Assembly (NCBI GenBank): GCA_019359235.1
Contig: JAHHHT010000011.1
Location: forward strand, 1-64,000
DNA from: Oscillatoria princeps RMCB-10
GTDB lineage: Bacteria > Cyanobacteriota > Cyanobacteriia > Cyanobacteriales > Oscillatoriaceae
Reading direction: 5' to 3'
DNA length: 64,000 nt
Below are positions 28,701-39,500 of the stretch, piece after piece. A program made the position numbers and the translations under genes. Positions within the stretch are counted from its first letter, which is position 1, and each line of letters starts with the position of its first letter. The notes beneath the pieces were generated by a model. That model saw nothing but the letters and a program-made list of their open reading frames with translations. It was not told the DNA's origin and made no database searches.

Positions 28701-30947
28701 GGCACGGCCAAGCTGTGGGACTTGCAGGGGAAGGAGCTCGCCTCCCTGAAAGGGCATCAGGGGCGGGTTGAGAGCGTGGAGTTCAGCCCGGACGGCAAAC
28801 TTCTGGCCACCGGCTCAGGGGACGGCACGGCCAAGCTGTGGGACTTGCAGGGGAAAGAGCTCGCCTCCCTGAAAGGGCATCAGGATGGGGTTAGGAGCGT
28901 GGAGTTCAGCCCGGACGGCAAACGGCTGGCCACCGGCTCATCTGACGGCACCGCCCAGCTGTGGGACTTGCAGGGGAAAGAGCTCGCCTCCCTGAAAGGG
29001 CATCAGGGCAGGGTTATGAGCGTGAAGTTCAGCCCGGACGGCAAACTGCTGGCCACCTGCTCAGAGGACGGCACCGCCAAGCTGTGGGACTTGCAGGGGA
29101 AAGAGCTCGCCTCCCTGAAAGGGCATCAGAGTCGGGTCAATAGCGTGGCGTTCAGCCCGGACGGCAAACTGCTGGCCACCGGATCAAGGGACCGCACCGC
29201 CAAGCTGTGGGACTTGCAGGGGAAGGAGCTCGCCTCCCTGAAAGGGCATCAGAAGGGGGTCACAAAGGTGGCGTTCAGCCCAGACGGCAAACGGCTGGCC
29301 ACCGGCTCAAATGACGGCACGGCCAAGCTGTGGGACTTGCAGGGGAAAGAGCTCGCCTCCCTGAAAGGGCATCAGGGCGGGGTTTGGAGGGTGGCGTTCA
29401 GCCCGGACGGCCAACGGCTGGCCACCGGCTCAGAGGACGGCACGGCCAAGCTGTGGGACTTGCAGGGGAAGGAGCTCGCCTCCCTGAAAGGGCATCAGAA
29501 AGAGGTCAGTAACGTGGCGTTCAGCCCGGACGGCAAACTGCTGGCCACCGGCTTAGAGGACGGCACGGCCAAGCTGTGGCGGGTGGAGGGATTGGACGAA
29601 CAGCTGGCGCGGGGCTGCGACTGGTTGAGAGGTTACCTGATCCTTCATCCCCTCGACCTGGAAAAACTGCCGGTGTGCCAAGACAAATCTAACCTGATGG
29701 CAGCTGCGCCTTTTCTAGTCGGGGAAGGTGAGGGGCAAGCCAAAGCCGGCAATGTTGAAGAGGCTGTCGCTACCTTCCGCAAAGCGTTAAAGTGGAATCC
29801 CAACTTAAAGCTTGACCCAGAAAAAGATGCCCGCCGGCTGGCAGCTGAAGCTTTAGTCGAGCAAGGTGAGAAGCAAGCTAAAGCCGGCAATGTTGAGGAG
29901 GCAGCTGCTACCTTCCGCAAAGCGTTAAAGTGGAATCCCAACTTAAAGCTTGACCCAGAAAAAGATGCCCGCCGACTGGCAGAGGCTGAAGCTTTAGTCA
30001 AGCAAGGTGAGGAGCAAGCCAAAGCCGGCAATGTTGAGGGGGCTGTCGCTACCTTCCGCAAAGCCTTAACCTGGAATCCCAATCTAGATATAGACCCCGA
30101 AAAAGAAGCCCGCCGGCTGGCAGCTCAAGCTTTAGTCTGGCAAGGTGAGAAGCAAGCCAAAGCCGGCAATGTTGAGGGGGCTGTCGCTACCTTCCGCAAA
30201 GCCTTAGCCTGGAATCCCAATCTAGATATAGACCCCGAAAAAGAAGCCCGCCGGCTGGTAGTTGAAGCTTTAGTCTGGCAAGGTGAGAAGCAAGCCAACG
30301 CCGGCAATGTTGAGGGGGCTGTCGCTACCTTCCGCAAAGCCCTAGCCTGGAATCCCAATCTAGATATAGACCCCGAACAAAAAGCACGCCGGCTGGCAAC
30401 TCCAGCTTTAGTCGAGCAAGGTGTGGGGCAAGCCAAAGCCGGCAATGTTGAGGAGGCAGCTGCTACCTTCCGCAAAGCGTTAAAGTGGAATCCCAACTTA
30501 AATATTGACCCCGAAAAAGATGCCCGCAGACTTTGGGCACCCTCTCTCGTTGAGAGGGGAAAAACCCTCGTCAGGAAGGGTGAGGTCAAGGAAGCTATAG
30601 CCGCTTACGAACAAGCGCAAAAGCTCGACCCGGATCTGAAAATTTCTGCTGATTATTGGAACAACCTCTGTTGGTTTGGCAGTTTGCACCGGCACGCTGC
30701 TGAAGTCATGTACGCCTGTGAGAAAGCCGTGGCGCTCGCACCTGAAGATGGATGGGTTCGGGGGTACCGGGGGCTGGCTAGGGCGCTCGCCGGCAACTCT
30801 CAAGGAGCCATTGAAGACTTTCAGGTATTTATAAAATCGACTAAAGATGCTGAGAAGAAAGCGCGAGTGCAGGGCTGGATTGACGCCCTGAAAGCTGGGA
30901 AGAATCCTTTCACTGATGAAGAGATTGAGAGTCTTTTAAAGCCGTAG
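25791..30947 (+). CDS. AAA-like ATPase - membrane segment - 17-blade WD40 - TPR protein
   Basis: 1718 residues, the largest gene here. AAA_35-type domain at 1-400: [21 protein letters not shown]-loop [10 protein letters not shown], Walker [15 protein letters not shown]-rich insert (about 258-283) is encoded by an intergenic-type repeat. Membrane segment at about 478-500. WD40 array at about 580-1267: 17 units of 41 residues, most with [32 protein letters not shown] and nearly identical at DNA level. Then seven 46-residue TPR-like units (about 1307-1620; [20 protein letters not shown]) and a tail with [17 protein letters not shown]. The layout matches NLR-like proteins of multicellular cyanobacteria; the repeats are the likely recognition surface. 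Blade number is not a multiple of seven, so propeller packing is unclear. Confidence 0.9.
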   Translation: MNASQNSIYQVGGSLPADSPTYVRRQADEDLYNALKAGDFCYVLNCRQMGKSSLRVQTMRRLQAEGNACASIDLTAIGSQELTSEQWYAGMARSLASSLDLAGKVNLRAWWKERDFLPPVQRLDEFVGTVLLAELQSNINIFIDEIDSVLALKFPTDDFFAWIRACYNKRAGSPEYSRLGFCLLGVCTPSDLIADKTRTPFNIGRAIEMAGFELPAALPLAQGLAGNVENPQGVLAEILAWTGGQPFLTQKICKLIEASPSPPYPLSHEGRGGETAVTVGGEGEAVSVGKLLQARVIENWEAQDEPEHLKTIRARLLRNEKRAGSLLGLYGQVLRDGGVPADGTPEQMELRLSGLAVRHSGLLEVANRIYGEVFNLTWVEKELANLRPYSEAFKGWVDSGCQDSSRLLRGRALQEALAWAADKRLSDRDYQFLAAGQEVEKREVLLTLEAEKEAGRILAEANQTLEAANQKALRRIRAGAAVLAISFAGAVIASIMALAAVQKQREARAGTRLEQAGSNALRQFEGQEIEALLSAMQAGQELKNIVRDGRPLEDYPSAGPMLALQQIQGQIRERNQLQYQEMVVSVEFSPDGKLLVIGSYGGILQLWDLQGKQLAFLKGYQGRVESVEFSPDGKLLAAFLKDGTAKLWDLQGKELASLEGHLNSVKRVVFSPDGKLLAAVLKDGTAKLWDLQGKELAFLKGHQGRVQSVAFSPDGKLLATRSEDGTAKLWDLQGKELASLKGHQGRVWSVAFSPDGKLLATGSLDGTAKLWDLQGKELASLKGHQGRVESVAFSPDGKLLAAVLKDGTAKLWDLQGKEYASLKGHLNSVESVEFSPDGKLLAAVLKDGTAKLWDLQGKELASLKGHLNSVESVEFSPDGKLLAAVLKDGTAKLWDLQGKEYASLKGHQGRVESVEFSPDGKLLATGSRHGTAKLWDLQEKELASLKGHQKEVWSVAFSPDGKLLATGSDDGTAKLWDLQGKELASLKGHQGRVESVEFSPDGKLLATGSGDGTAKLWDLQGKELASLKGHQDGVRSVEFSPDGKRLATGSSDGTAQLWDLQGKELASLKGHQGRVMSVKFSPDGKLLATCSEDGTAKLWDLQGKELASLKGHQSRVNSVAFSPDGKLLATGSRDRTAKLWDLQGKELASLKGHQKGVTKVAFSPDGKRLATGSNDGTAKLWDLQGKELASLKGHQGGVWRVAFSPDGQRLATGSEDGTAKLWDLQGKELASLKGHQKEVSNVAFSPDGKLLATGLEDGTAKLWRVEGLDEQLARGCDWLRGYLILHPLDLEKLPVCQDKSNLMAAAPFLVGEGEGQAKAGNVEEAVATFRKALKWNPNLKLDPEKDARRLAAEALVEQGEKQAKAGNVEEAAATFRKALKWNPNLKLDPEKDARRLAEAEALVKQGEEQAKAGNVEGAVATFRKALTWNPNLDIDPEKEARRLAAQALVWQGEKQAKAGNVEGAVATFRKALAWNPNLDIDPEKEARRLVVEALVWQGEKQANAGNVEGAVATFRKALAWNPNLDIDPEQKARRLATPALVEQGVGQAKAGNVEEAAATFRKALKWNPNLNIDPEKDARRLWAPSLVERGKTLVRKGEVKEAIAAYEQAQKLDPDLKISADYWNNLCWFGSLHRHAAEVMYACEKAVALAPEDGWVRGYRGLARALAGNSQGAIEDFQVFIKSTKDAEKKARVQGWIDALKAGKNPFTDEEIESLLKP
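27530..29590 (+). repeat. Homogenised 123-bp WD40 repeat array, 17 units
   Basis: Units of 123 bp encoding 41 residues. Most of each unit is the same to the base; changes cluster in the QGRVES-type and ATGSEDG-type positions. Units 6-8 share LAAVLKDG and look like a recent local duplication. Confidence 0.9.
29725..30540 (+). repeat. Homogenised 138-bp TPR-like repeat array
   Basis: Six closely similar units of 138 bp (46 residues; [16 protein letters not shown] then [13 protein letters not shown]), with a seventh diverged unit behind them ([19 protein letters not shown]). Confidence 0.88.
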
Positions 30948-31513
30948 GATACATTAATAATGAACCGCCATAGACGCGAAGCGCGGCTTCCCGTAGGGTA
31001 GACGCCAAGGACGCCAAGAAGGAAGAGGAAAGAGTCAGAGGGTTCGCCCGAAGATGCCTGGGTTGAGCGAGGAAAACCGGCTGCTGCCTATTGACAAAAC
31101 TAGCTTTGTGTGATATTGCACTTATCACTTGAGTGGAGTACAGTTAGATCCCCCCAAACCCCCCTTAAAAAGGGGGGCTTTGAGAATGTTCCCCCCCTTT
31201 TTAAGGGGGGGCTAGGGGGGGATCTAATATCTGTACCTCACTCGGCTGAAATCTGCTATAATAGCAATCCTCGTTTCTGGGTAGGGACAGGCGGGACGCC
31301 TGTCCTACGTCCCCGAAGGCGTCGGGCGTCGCGCCGGCACACACCGGCGAGTCTCGAAGGCGTCAGGCGTCGAACCGGCACACACCCTGGCACAAGCGGC
31401 ACACCCCCTCCCCCTAAAAAAAATCGGGTTATTTGAACCGGCACCATCCGCCAGTTAGTAGACTGGTATGCAGCAGACCGTTGCTGACCTCCGGATTACA
31501 AACAGGGTGCCTT
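30948..31513. other. Intergenic region packed with repeats
   Basis: ACGCCAAG-type dispersed repeat at about 30958-31030, a long inverted repeat at 31144-31228, the GACAGGCGGGACGCCTGTC palindrome at 31281-31308 and GGCGTC.GGCGTC.CGCCGGCAC repeats up to 31400. The frame from TTG 31433 is not taken as the gene start. Confidence 0.65.
31144..31228. repeat. 85-bp inverted repeat (MITE-like)
   Basis: Ends TTAGATCCCCCC and GGGGGGGATCTAA are inverted copies; inside are two AAGGGGGG/CCCCCCTT hairpins facing each other around GAGAATGTT. Its size and symmetry fit a non-autonomous element or REP-type cluster; no target duplication was identified. Confidence 0.6.
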
Positions 31514-33655
31514 ATGGACACCGAAGCACTGCCCCGAGATTTCAAGCGAACCCTCGCTGCTATCGTGTTCACGGATGTGGAGAAATTCACGCCCAAAGCC
31601 GAACAAAACGAAGTCCACGCGCTGGGTCTGGTCCAGCGCGACATCCAGCTGCTCAAAGCCCTGTGCCAGCAGTTTGAGGGTTTGCTGTTCAAATTCACCG
31701 GCGACGGGTCCCTGATGTGCTTCGAGAGCGCCTACCAGGCTCTTAGCTGCGCCCTGGAGATTCAAAAAGCCCTGGCGTTCGCGGCGGCGAACCTCCCCCC
31801 AGAGGACGTGCTGCGCCACCGCATCGGCATTCATCTCGGCGAAGTCTTCTTCAGCGATACCGAAAAAGACGTCATCGGACATGGCGTGAATATTGCCAAG
31901 CGTCTGGAAGCGGAAGCGGAACCGGACGGCATTTGCATTTCCCAAACCGTCTATGACGTGGTGAAAAATTGCCTGCCCCTGCACGCCACTTATGCAGGGC
32001 GGCGGGAGTTAAAAGGGATTAAAGATCCCGTGCCGGTGTACAAAATTCCCCCCATTTCCCAGGCGCAAACTGCCGGCGATCTGGCGGATTCCGCATGCCG
32101 GCTGCCGGTTGCCGGTCTGACCGCCAGAATTTTTATATCCTACCGCGCCCAAGACCCAGACCTCAGCTTGGCGCAGATGTTTTACGAACAGTTGAGCGCC
32201 GCTGGGCATCACGTTTTCATGGCGGGGCACAGCATACGGCTCGGAGAAGGTTGGCCCCAGCGAATTGACGAAGAATTGGAGCGCTGCGACTATTTTCTGC
32301 TGCTATTATCTGCCAAATCCGCAACCAGTGAAATGGTGACAGAAGAAGTGCGGCGGGTGAGAGAGTTGCGCGAGTCCCACCCCGACAGCAAGCCGGTCAT
32401 TTTGCCAGTCCGCTTAGATTTTGCGATGGATTCGCCCCTCAACTACAACCTGCGCGGCTATCTCGACTCCATCCAGCAGCGCGAGTGGCGCTCTCCCGAC
32501 GACACCCCCGTGATTGTGCGAGAAGTCCTGATCATTCTGGAGGGAGGAGAAACAAACGAACAGTGGAGAATTGAAACGAAACAGTCAATTCATCAAACCT
32601 CCTTCTCCCTTCCTCTTTCCGACTTGCCTTTACCTGTCGCCGCGCCGGAATTGCCGGGAGGTCAGGTAGAATTGGCTTCAGCCTTTTATGTGGAAAGGCA
32701 CCCGATTGAGGAGCGCTCTTATGAGGAAATCAAGAAACCCGGAGCCCTAATCCGGATTAAAGCGCCCACACAAATGGGCAAAACATCCCTGATGGCTAGA
32801 ATTCTGCATTACACCGGCACGCAAGGCTATCGCGCAGTGCCTTTAAACTTTCAGCTAGCCGACAGCAAAATTTTCAAAGACCTGGACAAATTCTTGCAGT
32901 GGTTCTGCGCCAATATTGCCCTGGAACTGGATATGCCAGACCGGCTCGCTGAAAACTGGAAAGCCATTTTTGGCAGTAAAGTAGCCTGCAAGTCCTATTT
33001 TGAAAGATATCTGCTGCCGGCTGCAGAAAGTCCCCTCGCCTTAGGATTGGATGAAGTCGATAGAGTCTTCCAATATCCCGAAATAGCCGCCGATTTTTTT
33101 GGGCTGCTGCGCGCCTGGCATGAAGAAGCCAAAAATCGCGATATCTGGAAAAAACTGCGGCTGATTGTGGTACACTCTACAGAAGTCTATGTGCCGCTGG
33201 ATATCAACCAGTCCCCCTTTAATGTGGGGCTGCCGGTGGAATTGCCCGAATTCACCCCCACTCAGGTGCTCGACTTGGCGCACCGGCACGGACTCGACTG
33301 GCAAACAGCCCAAGTGGAGCAATTGATGGCGACGATCGGCGGGCACCCCTATCTCGTGCGGCTGGCATTATACCACATCGCGCGACAGGAAACAACCCTC
33401 GACCAACTGTTAGAAACTGCGCCAACCGATGCGGGACTTTATAGCGACCACTTGCGCCGGCACTTGTGGAATTTGCAACAGCATCCCGAACTCGCCGCCG
33501 CCGCCAAAAAAGTAGTCTCCGCTACAGAGCCGGTGCAATTAGAGTCAATGCAGGGGTTTAAACTGCACAGCATGGGTTTAGTAAACTTGCAAGGCAATCA
33601 AGTAACGCCCCGCTGCAATCTGTACTGCCAGTATTTCCGCGATCGCCTCAAATGA
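31514..33655 (+). CDS. Class III nucleotide cyclase - TIR - AAA-like ATPase fusion
   Basis: 713 residues from ATG 31514 (MDTEALPRDFKRTLAA); the frame is open from TTG 31433 but the cyclase domain begins here. 1) Class III cyclase, about 10-180: metal Asp21 (VFTDVEKF) and Asp64 (FTGDGS), base-reading Lys60 and Asp119 of adenylate-cyclase type, Asn126 and Arg130 in GVNIAKRL. It looks catalytically complete and would make cAMP, by family rule. 2) TIR domain, 205-345, with Glu278 at the NADase Glu position (SEMVTEEV). 3) AAA-like ATPase, 380-713: APTQMGKTSL and LGLDEVDRVF. Parts 2-3 match the kinase-TIR gene at 19171, for example SPFNVGLPVELPEF in both. No membrane segment. A cyclic-nucleotide/NAD signalling or defence role is inferred. 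Confidence 0.9.
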   Translation: MDTEALPRDFKRTLAAIVFTDVEKFTPKAEQNEVHALGLVQRDIQLLKALCQQFEGLLFKFTGDGSLMCFESAYQALSCALEIQKALAFAAANLPPEDVLRHRIGIHLGEVFFSDTEKDVIGHGVNIAKRLEAEAEPDGICISQTVYDVVKNCLPLHATYAGRRELKGIKDPVPVYKIPPISQAQTAGDLADSACRLPVAGLTARIFISYRAQDPDLSLAQMFYEQLSAAGHHVFMAGHSIRLGEGWPQRIDEELERCDYFLLLLSAKSATSEMVTEEVRRVRELRESHPDSKPVILPVRLDFAMDSPLNYNLRGYLDSIQQREWRSPDDTPVIVREVLIILEGGETNEQWRIETKQSIHQTSFSLPLSDLPLPVAAPELPGGQVELASAFYVERHPIEERSYEEIKKPGALIRIKAPTQMGKTSLMARILHYTGTQGYRAVPLNFQLADSKIFKDLDKFLQWFCANIALELDMPDRLAENWKAIFGSKVACKSYFERYLLPAAESPLALGLDEVDRVFQYPEIAADFFGLLRAWHEEAKNRDIWKKLRLIVVHSTEVYVPLDINQSPFNVGLPVELPEFTPTQVLDLAHRHGLDWQTAQVEQLMATIGGHPYLVRLALYHIARQETTLDQLLETAPTDAGLYSDHLRRHLWNLQQHPELAAAAKKVVSATEPVQLESMQGFKLHSMGLVNLQGNQVTPRCNLYCQYFRDRLK

Positions 33656-33748
33656 ACTAAAAACCAAAAGGGGGGAAACGCTTTCTCAATTCTCCAAGCA
33701 TTCTTGGCGCTCTTGGCGTCTTGGCGGTTTATAATTAAAACATAACCC
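33656..33748 (-). repeat. ACGCCAAG-type dispersed repeat
   Basis: At about 33695-33735, reading AACCGCCAAGACGCCAAGAGCGCCAAGAATGC on the minus strand. It fills the gap between the cyclase-TIR gene and the next AAA-like gene. Confidence 0.65.
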
Positions 33749-36271
33749 ATGAACACAGTACCAACTTTCACCTGTGACTATCAAGTTGGCGGGAGTCTGC
33801 CACTGGATGCGCCCACCTACGTCGTGCGCCAGGCAGACTCGGACTTCTATCATGCCTTAAAAGCCGGTGAATTTTGCTACGTCCTCAACTCCCGCCAGAT
33901 GGGCAAATCTTCCCTGCGGGTGCAAACTATGCAAAAATTGCAAGCAGAGGGAATTGTTTGTGCTGCCATTGACCTGACCTCGATTGGCAGCCAGGACATC
34001 ACGCCCAACCAGTGGTATGCCGGCATCACATACACCCTAGCCAGCAGCCTCAATATCCTGGAAAATGTGGATATTGGCAGTTGGTGGTGCGACCGGGAAT
34101 TTCTCTCGCCGGTGCAGCGGTTCAGCGAGTTTATCAGAGAAGTGCTCCTGACGTCAATCTCCCAAACGGCGGTAATTTTTGTAGATGAAATCGACAGCGT
34201 TCTCAGTTTAAACTTCAAGGTAGACGATTTTTTTGCCTTCATCCGCTCCTGCTATAATAGACGTGCGGACTGTCCCGAATACAGACGCCTCACCTTCGCG
34301 CTGATCGGCGTAGCCAGCCCTCCGGATTTGATAGGCGACAAAAACCGCAGCACTCCATTTAACATCGGTCGAGCCATTCACCTGGAAGGCTTTCAGCTGC
34401 ACGAATGCCTGCCTTTAGTCAGAGGTCTCGCGCCCAAAGCGAGCAACCCCAAAGCAGCGATGAAAGAAATTTTAGCGTGGACCGGCGGCAAACCCTTTCT
34501 CACACAAAAGCTTTGCAAACTCGTAATGGCGCTGCCATTTTCCATTCCCGCCGGCAGTGAGGCGGAGTGGGTGGAGAAACTGGTGCGCGCCCGCATTATA
34601 GAAAACTGGGAAGCGCAAGACGAGCCAGAGCATTTAAAGACAATACGCGACCGGCTTCTGCGCGGGACTCGCAAAAGCCGGCTGCTGGCGCTCATCCATG
34701 AAATTTTGCGTGCTGGCGAAATCCCCGCCGATGACAGTCCGGAACAAATCGAATTGCGGCTCAGCGGGCTGGCTGTCAAGCAAAATGGCAAGTTAAAAGT
34801 TTACAATCGCATTTACCAGGCGATTTTTAATTTGAGGTGGGTGGCCAAAGAACTGGGGAATCTGCGGGGCGATCCGGGAGAACAGGAAGGGGCTATAAAA
34901 CCAAACACCTCACCTGGGGAGGGTTGGAGTGCCGGTCATAAAAAAGACAAGCCTGCTCATCCAATTGTGGGAGTCCTGTCACCTTCTAAAGATTCTGGCA
35001 AGTCAGACACGAGCGACGAAAAGCAGATGGTGTACGACCACCTGATATACTGTTTGCAAAACGAGTCGCCGCAGCAGTTGATAGAGCGCTTTCGCAAGCT
35101 GTTCATCGACGGCACCGGCTACCCGGATGCGGAAATTGCGGTAGCTCTCAACAGGATTGTCGCCGCGAATTGCAGCGATCAGGAGTTTCAGTACATGCTC
35201 AACCGCTGCTGCCATATCCTGATCAACCGCTGGCAAATGCACTCCCAGCAGCGAGCCGCGATTGCCGGTTTGCTGGCGCTATTCAAGACACTCGCCCCCA
35301 CAGGCGAGAAACTTGCTTCCTATTATAAGCCTGTGCCGCGCTTGCAAGAGCTGGTGTGCCTGTTTACCAAAAGTGAGGAGTATCTCACCCTGCAGCGCTT
35401 GGTGCAAGTGGTGGAGCCAGAACCGCCTGCAGTAGTACACAATCCCGAACTGGGCCGGCTTATTGTCAGGTATCCCTACTTGTACAGCCACAGTCTGCTC
35501 TCTCAGGAAAGCTCTTACGAACACCAGCAAACAATCCGGCACCTGCAAACTCAAAAACAGTGGGAATTTGAAATGAACCTGTCGCAATACGTGGCTTACC
35601 TGGTGCGGCGAGCGCAACTGGCAAAAAATTCCTCGCCGGCAGGCTCGGCGGCGTCGCGGATTGTACAGCCGGTGCCAAACCCCACCCTATTGAGCGATCG
35701 CGAACTGTACTTAGCTCTCAAGCAGTTTGTGGGAAAAGTCGAAGGAGCCTGCACCTACCGGGACTTGGCTCAAGGCTTCCTCACCCGCACGAGCCAGAGC
35801 AAATCTTACCGCTCTTTTAAAGCCGATTTGTACGAATACCTAATTTCTGCCATCGAGTCAGAATACGGCAAGCGCACCTTTAACGAGCGCTTGTACAAAC
35901 AGCTGAAAAACACCTTCCCGCAAAGCGATTCCCAGAAATTGACCGACTTCTTAATTATGCGGACTTGCAGCCAGCTGTTCAACTTCCTAGTGGTGGAAAG
36001 TCCGCAAAATCCCAACCACTATGTGTTTATCGATTTGATTTCTAATATGGGCCCCGCCCGCACCACCGGCCTGTTGCTCAAAATTGTCCTCCTCTCCCGC
36101 CACGTCAGACCCTATCTGGAAAAGCGATTTTCCATCTTGTTCAGTCACTACGAACGTCAAGCCATCGATGAGATTCTCTGGTTTGTCCAGTCCCTGGAAA
36201 ACTTAAATGTCGCTTTGGTTGTCAATTTCGGCTCTGTGGACCTCTCCGCCATCAAACAGAATGTTCCTTGA
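33749..36271 (+). CDS. AAA-like ATPase fused to a conserved cyanobacterial domain
   Basis: 840 residues. N-terminal AAA_35-type domain, about 1-370: [21 protein letters not shown]-loop [10 protein letters not shown], Walker [12 protein letters not shown]. There is no membrane segment and no WD40. After a polar linker (about 375-425) comes a roughly 415-residue helical region beginning [26 protein letters not shown] and ending [17 protein letters not shown]. As I remember it, this part exists as a separate single-domain protein of unknown function in many cyanobacteria. Here it would be the effector or sensor joined to the ATPase. The AAA domain resembles those of the WD40 proteins beside it, so the fusion probably arose by swapping the C-terminal part. 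A HIP1 octamer lies near 35693. Confidence 0.8.
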   Translation: MNTVPTFTCDYQVGGSLPLDAPTYVVRQADSDFYHALKAGEFCYVLNSRQMGKSSLRVQTMQKLQAEGIVCAAIDLTSIGSQDITPNQWYAGITYTLASSLNILENVDIGSWWCDREFLSPVQRFSEFIREVLLTSISQTAVIFVDEIDSVLSLNFKVDDFFAFIRSCYNRRADCPEYRRLTFALIGVASPPDLIGDKNRSTPFNIGRAIHLEGFQLHECLPLVRGLAPKASNPKAAMKEILAWTGGKPFLTQKLCKLVMALPFSIPAGSEAEWVEKLVRARIIENWEAQDEPEHLKTIRDRLLRGTRKSRLLALIHEILRAGEIPADDSPEQIELRLSGLAVKQNGKLKVYNRIYQAIFNLRWVAKELGNLRGDPGEQEGAIKPNTSPGEGWSAGHKKDKPAHPIVGVLSPSKDSGKSDTSDEKQMVYDHLIYCLQNESPQQLIERFRKLFIDGTGYPDAEIAVALNRIVAANCSDQEFQYMLNRCCHILINRWQMHSQQRAAIAGLLALFKTLAPTGEKLASYYKPVPRLQELVCLFTKSEEYLTLQRLVQVVEPEPPAVVHNPELGRLIVRYPYLYSHSLLSQESSYEHQQTIRHLQTQKQWEFEMNLSQYVAYLVRRAQLAKNSSPAGSAASRIVQPVPNPTLLSDRELYLALKQFVGKVEGACTYRDLAQGFLTRTSQSKSYRSFKADLYEYLISAIESEYGKRTFNERLYKQLKNTFPQSDSQKLTDFLIMRTCSQLFNFLVVESPQNPNHYVFIDLISNMGPARTTGLLLKIVLLSRHVRPYLEKRFSILFSHYERQAIDEILWFVQSLENLNVALVVNFGSVDLSAIKQNVP

Positions 36272-36538
36272 CAAATTTGCCGGTATATGCTACAATACTC
36301 AGAACATTCCCCTTTGTCCTGTAGAGACGCGAAATTTCCCGTCTCTACCGGCGAATGCGCAACTCACCAACATCTCCCCCCTCGCCTCTGACGTTGCGGG
36401 GTGCGTCAGCTGTGCTGCACGCTATTATGGGTGACAGCTCCCCCTATTGCTGGCGCTACATTTTTCTTCCCCCTCCGCCGTAGCGGGTGGGGGGTTAGGG
36501 GGTGAGGTAACACATCTACGCAAAAGTGAGATATCTCC
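36272..36538. other. Intergenic, no gene recognised
   Basis: 267 bases with a short GTAGAGACGCGAAATTTCCCGTCTCTAC inverted repeat near 36319-36347 and a C/G-rich stretch before the next gene. Confidence 0.55.
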
Positions 36539-39500
36539 ATGAACCCAGAACCATACTCAGTGTATCAAGTCGGGGGCAGCCTGCCGGCTGACTCCCCCAC
36601 CTACGTCAAGCGACAAGCAGATGAAAACCTGTATAATGGATTGAAAGCAGGCGATTTCTGTTACGTTCTCAACTGCCGGCAGATGGGCAAATCCTCCCTC
36701 CGCGTCCACACCATGCAGCAGCTGCAAGCCGAAGGAATTGCCTGCGCGGCAATAGACCTGACTGCAATCGGCAGTCAGGAACTCACCATTGAGCAGTGGT
36801 ATGCCGGCATAGTCCGCACCTCAGTCAGCCACTTCAACCTGGCCGACAAAATCAATTTGCGGGCGTGGTGGAAAGAGCGCGACCATCTGTCGCCGGTGCA
36901 GAGATTGGATGAATTTATCGAGTCAGTGCTGCTAGGCTCACTCTCCCAAAATATTATCATATTTATCGATGAAATCGACAGCGTTATCAGTTTAAGTTTT
37001 CCCACAGACGATTTCTTTGCTTGGATAAGAGCTTGCTACAACAAGCGGGCTGACAGCCCAGAATACAACCGCCTCAGCTTTGTGCTGCTGGGAGTGGCAA
37101 CACCCAGCGATCTGATTGCTGACAAAAGTCGCACGCCGTTTAATATTGGCAGGGCGATTCAGCTGACAGGCTTTGCCATGCCGGCGGCGTTACCTTTGGC
37201 GCAGGGATTCTATGAGAATGCAGATAATCCGGAGAATTTGCTTGCTGAGATACTTAATTGGACAAGCGGACAGCCGTTTTTGACTCAGAAGGTTTGCAAA
37301 CTCGTACTTCAACAAACAGCGGAAAATTCCCAATCCAAAATCCCCAATCCAAAATCCCAAATAGACGGGCTGGTGCGAGAGCGAGTTATTGAGAATTGGG
37401 AAGCGCAGGATGAGCCGGAGCATTTGAAGACTGTACGCCACCGGCTGCTGAGAAATGAGCAAAAGGCGGGCCGGTTATTGGGGCTGTACCAGCAAATTTT
37501 GCAGCAGGGGAGTGTGCCGGCGGACGACAGTCCGGAACATATGGAGTTGCGGCTGTCGGGGCTGGTGGTTAGGGAGGCGGGTGAGCTGAGAGTAGCTAAC
37601 CGGATTTACCGGGAGGTTTTTAATCTGAATTGGGTAGAAAAAGAATTGGCTTCTTTGCGGCCATATTCGGCGTATCTGAATGCCTGGTTGGCTTCTAACT
37701 GTCAGGACAGTTCTCGGCTGTTGCGCGGACAGGCACTGCAGGACGCTCTGGGGTGGGCTGTGAGTAAAAGTCTCAGCAATCAGGACTATCAGTTTTTGGG
37801 TGCCAGCCTGGAATTGGACAAGAGAGAAGCGCAACTCGCCAGTCAAGAGCGGCTGAATCGTTTTTTGAAATGGGCGCTAGCCGGTGCTGCCGCAGCAGTT
37901 TTGATACTGGCTGTTTCCACAGTCTTTGCAGTCCGATCCGCGCAGCAAGCAAAAACAAACGAGATTAAAGCTATCAGCACATCTTCGGAAGCGCTTTTTG
38001 CCTCCAATCAAGAGTTTGAAGCTCTTATAGAAGCTATCAGAGCCGGCACCGCACTGAAACAAGCTGACTGGGCAAAAGCCAGCCCCCAGACTCGTGCTAA
38101 AGTTGTCAGCGCCTTGCTGCAGGCTGTTTACTGGATTAAAGAGCGCAACCGCTTAGAGGGGCACAGCAGTTTTGTCTGGGCGGCGAGTTTCTCACCCGAC
38201 GGCAAGACAATTGTTTCTGCCAGTGCTGACGGGACTGTAAAACTCTGGAATCTTGACGGCAGCCTCGCCCTCTCACTCACACACGGCGCTGTAGGACAGG
38301 CGTCCCGCCTGTCAGTCAGGGATGTGAGTTTCAGCCCCGACGGCAAAATGATTGCCACTGCCGGTGAGGACAGCACCGTCAAACTCTGGAACTCGGACGG
38401 TCAGTTGCTGAGAACCCTCAGCGGGCATACCGATGGCCTCTGGGGCGTCAGCTTCAGCCCCGACGGCAAACTGCTCGCTTCTGCCAGTGATGACAGGACT
38501 GTGAAACTTTGGAAGACAGACGGTGAGTTGCTCAGAACCTTCCCCAAGCAAAGCGCTTTTTTGAGCAGGGTCAGTTTCAGTCCGGATGGGAAAACCATTG
38601 CCACTGCCGGTGGGGACAAGACTGTGAAACTGTGGGAGCTTGACGGCAGCTTGATAAAAACTCTCAAAGGACACAGCGCTGAAGTCTGCAGCGTCAGCTT
38701 CTCACCCGACGGGAAAATGATTGCTTCTGCCAGTTTTGACAAGACAGTGAAACTCTGGAAACTTGACGGCACCCCCCTCAAAACTTTGAGTGGGCATAGA
38801 GATGTGGTTTGGAGTGTCAGTTTCAGCCCCCACGGAGAGATTGCCTCTGCCAGTTCTGACAGTACCGTGAAACTCTGGCTGCCTGACGGCAGCCCGCTCA
38901 AAACGCTCTACGGGCATACCGCTCGCGTCTATGACGTCAGTTTCTCGCGCCTGGGGAAAATGATGGCCTCGGCCAGTGAAGACAAGAGCGTGAAACTCTG
39001 GCAGCTTGACAGCAGGTTGCTGAGAACCCTCAGAGGGCATGGCGATGCCGTCAAGGCCGCAGCTTTCAGCCCCGACGGGGAGACAATTGCCACTGCCAGC
39101 GGGGACAAGAGTGTCAGACTCTGGCGGCGTGACGGGAGTCTGATAAAAACCCTGAACGGGCACACCGGTGTGGTGCGGGGTGTCAGTTTCAGCCCCGACG
39201 GAAGGACAATTGCCACTGCCAGTTGGGACGGCACTGTGAAACTTTGGAGCAAAGATGGTCAGTTGCTGCGCACCCTCAGAGGGCACAGCGATGGGGTCAG
39301 CGCCGTAGCTTTCAGCCCCGACGGCGAGACGATTGCCTCTGCCAGTTTGGACAAGACGGTGAAACTCTGGAGTTCAGAAGGTGTGCTGCTACAAACTTTC
39401 AGCGGGCACACGGATCAAGTTTATGGCGTCAGTTTCAGCCCCGACGGCGAGATTGCCTCTGCCAGTTGGGACAAAACCGTCAAACTCTGGCGGCGCGATG

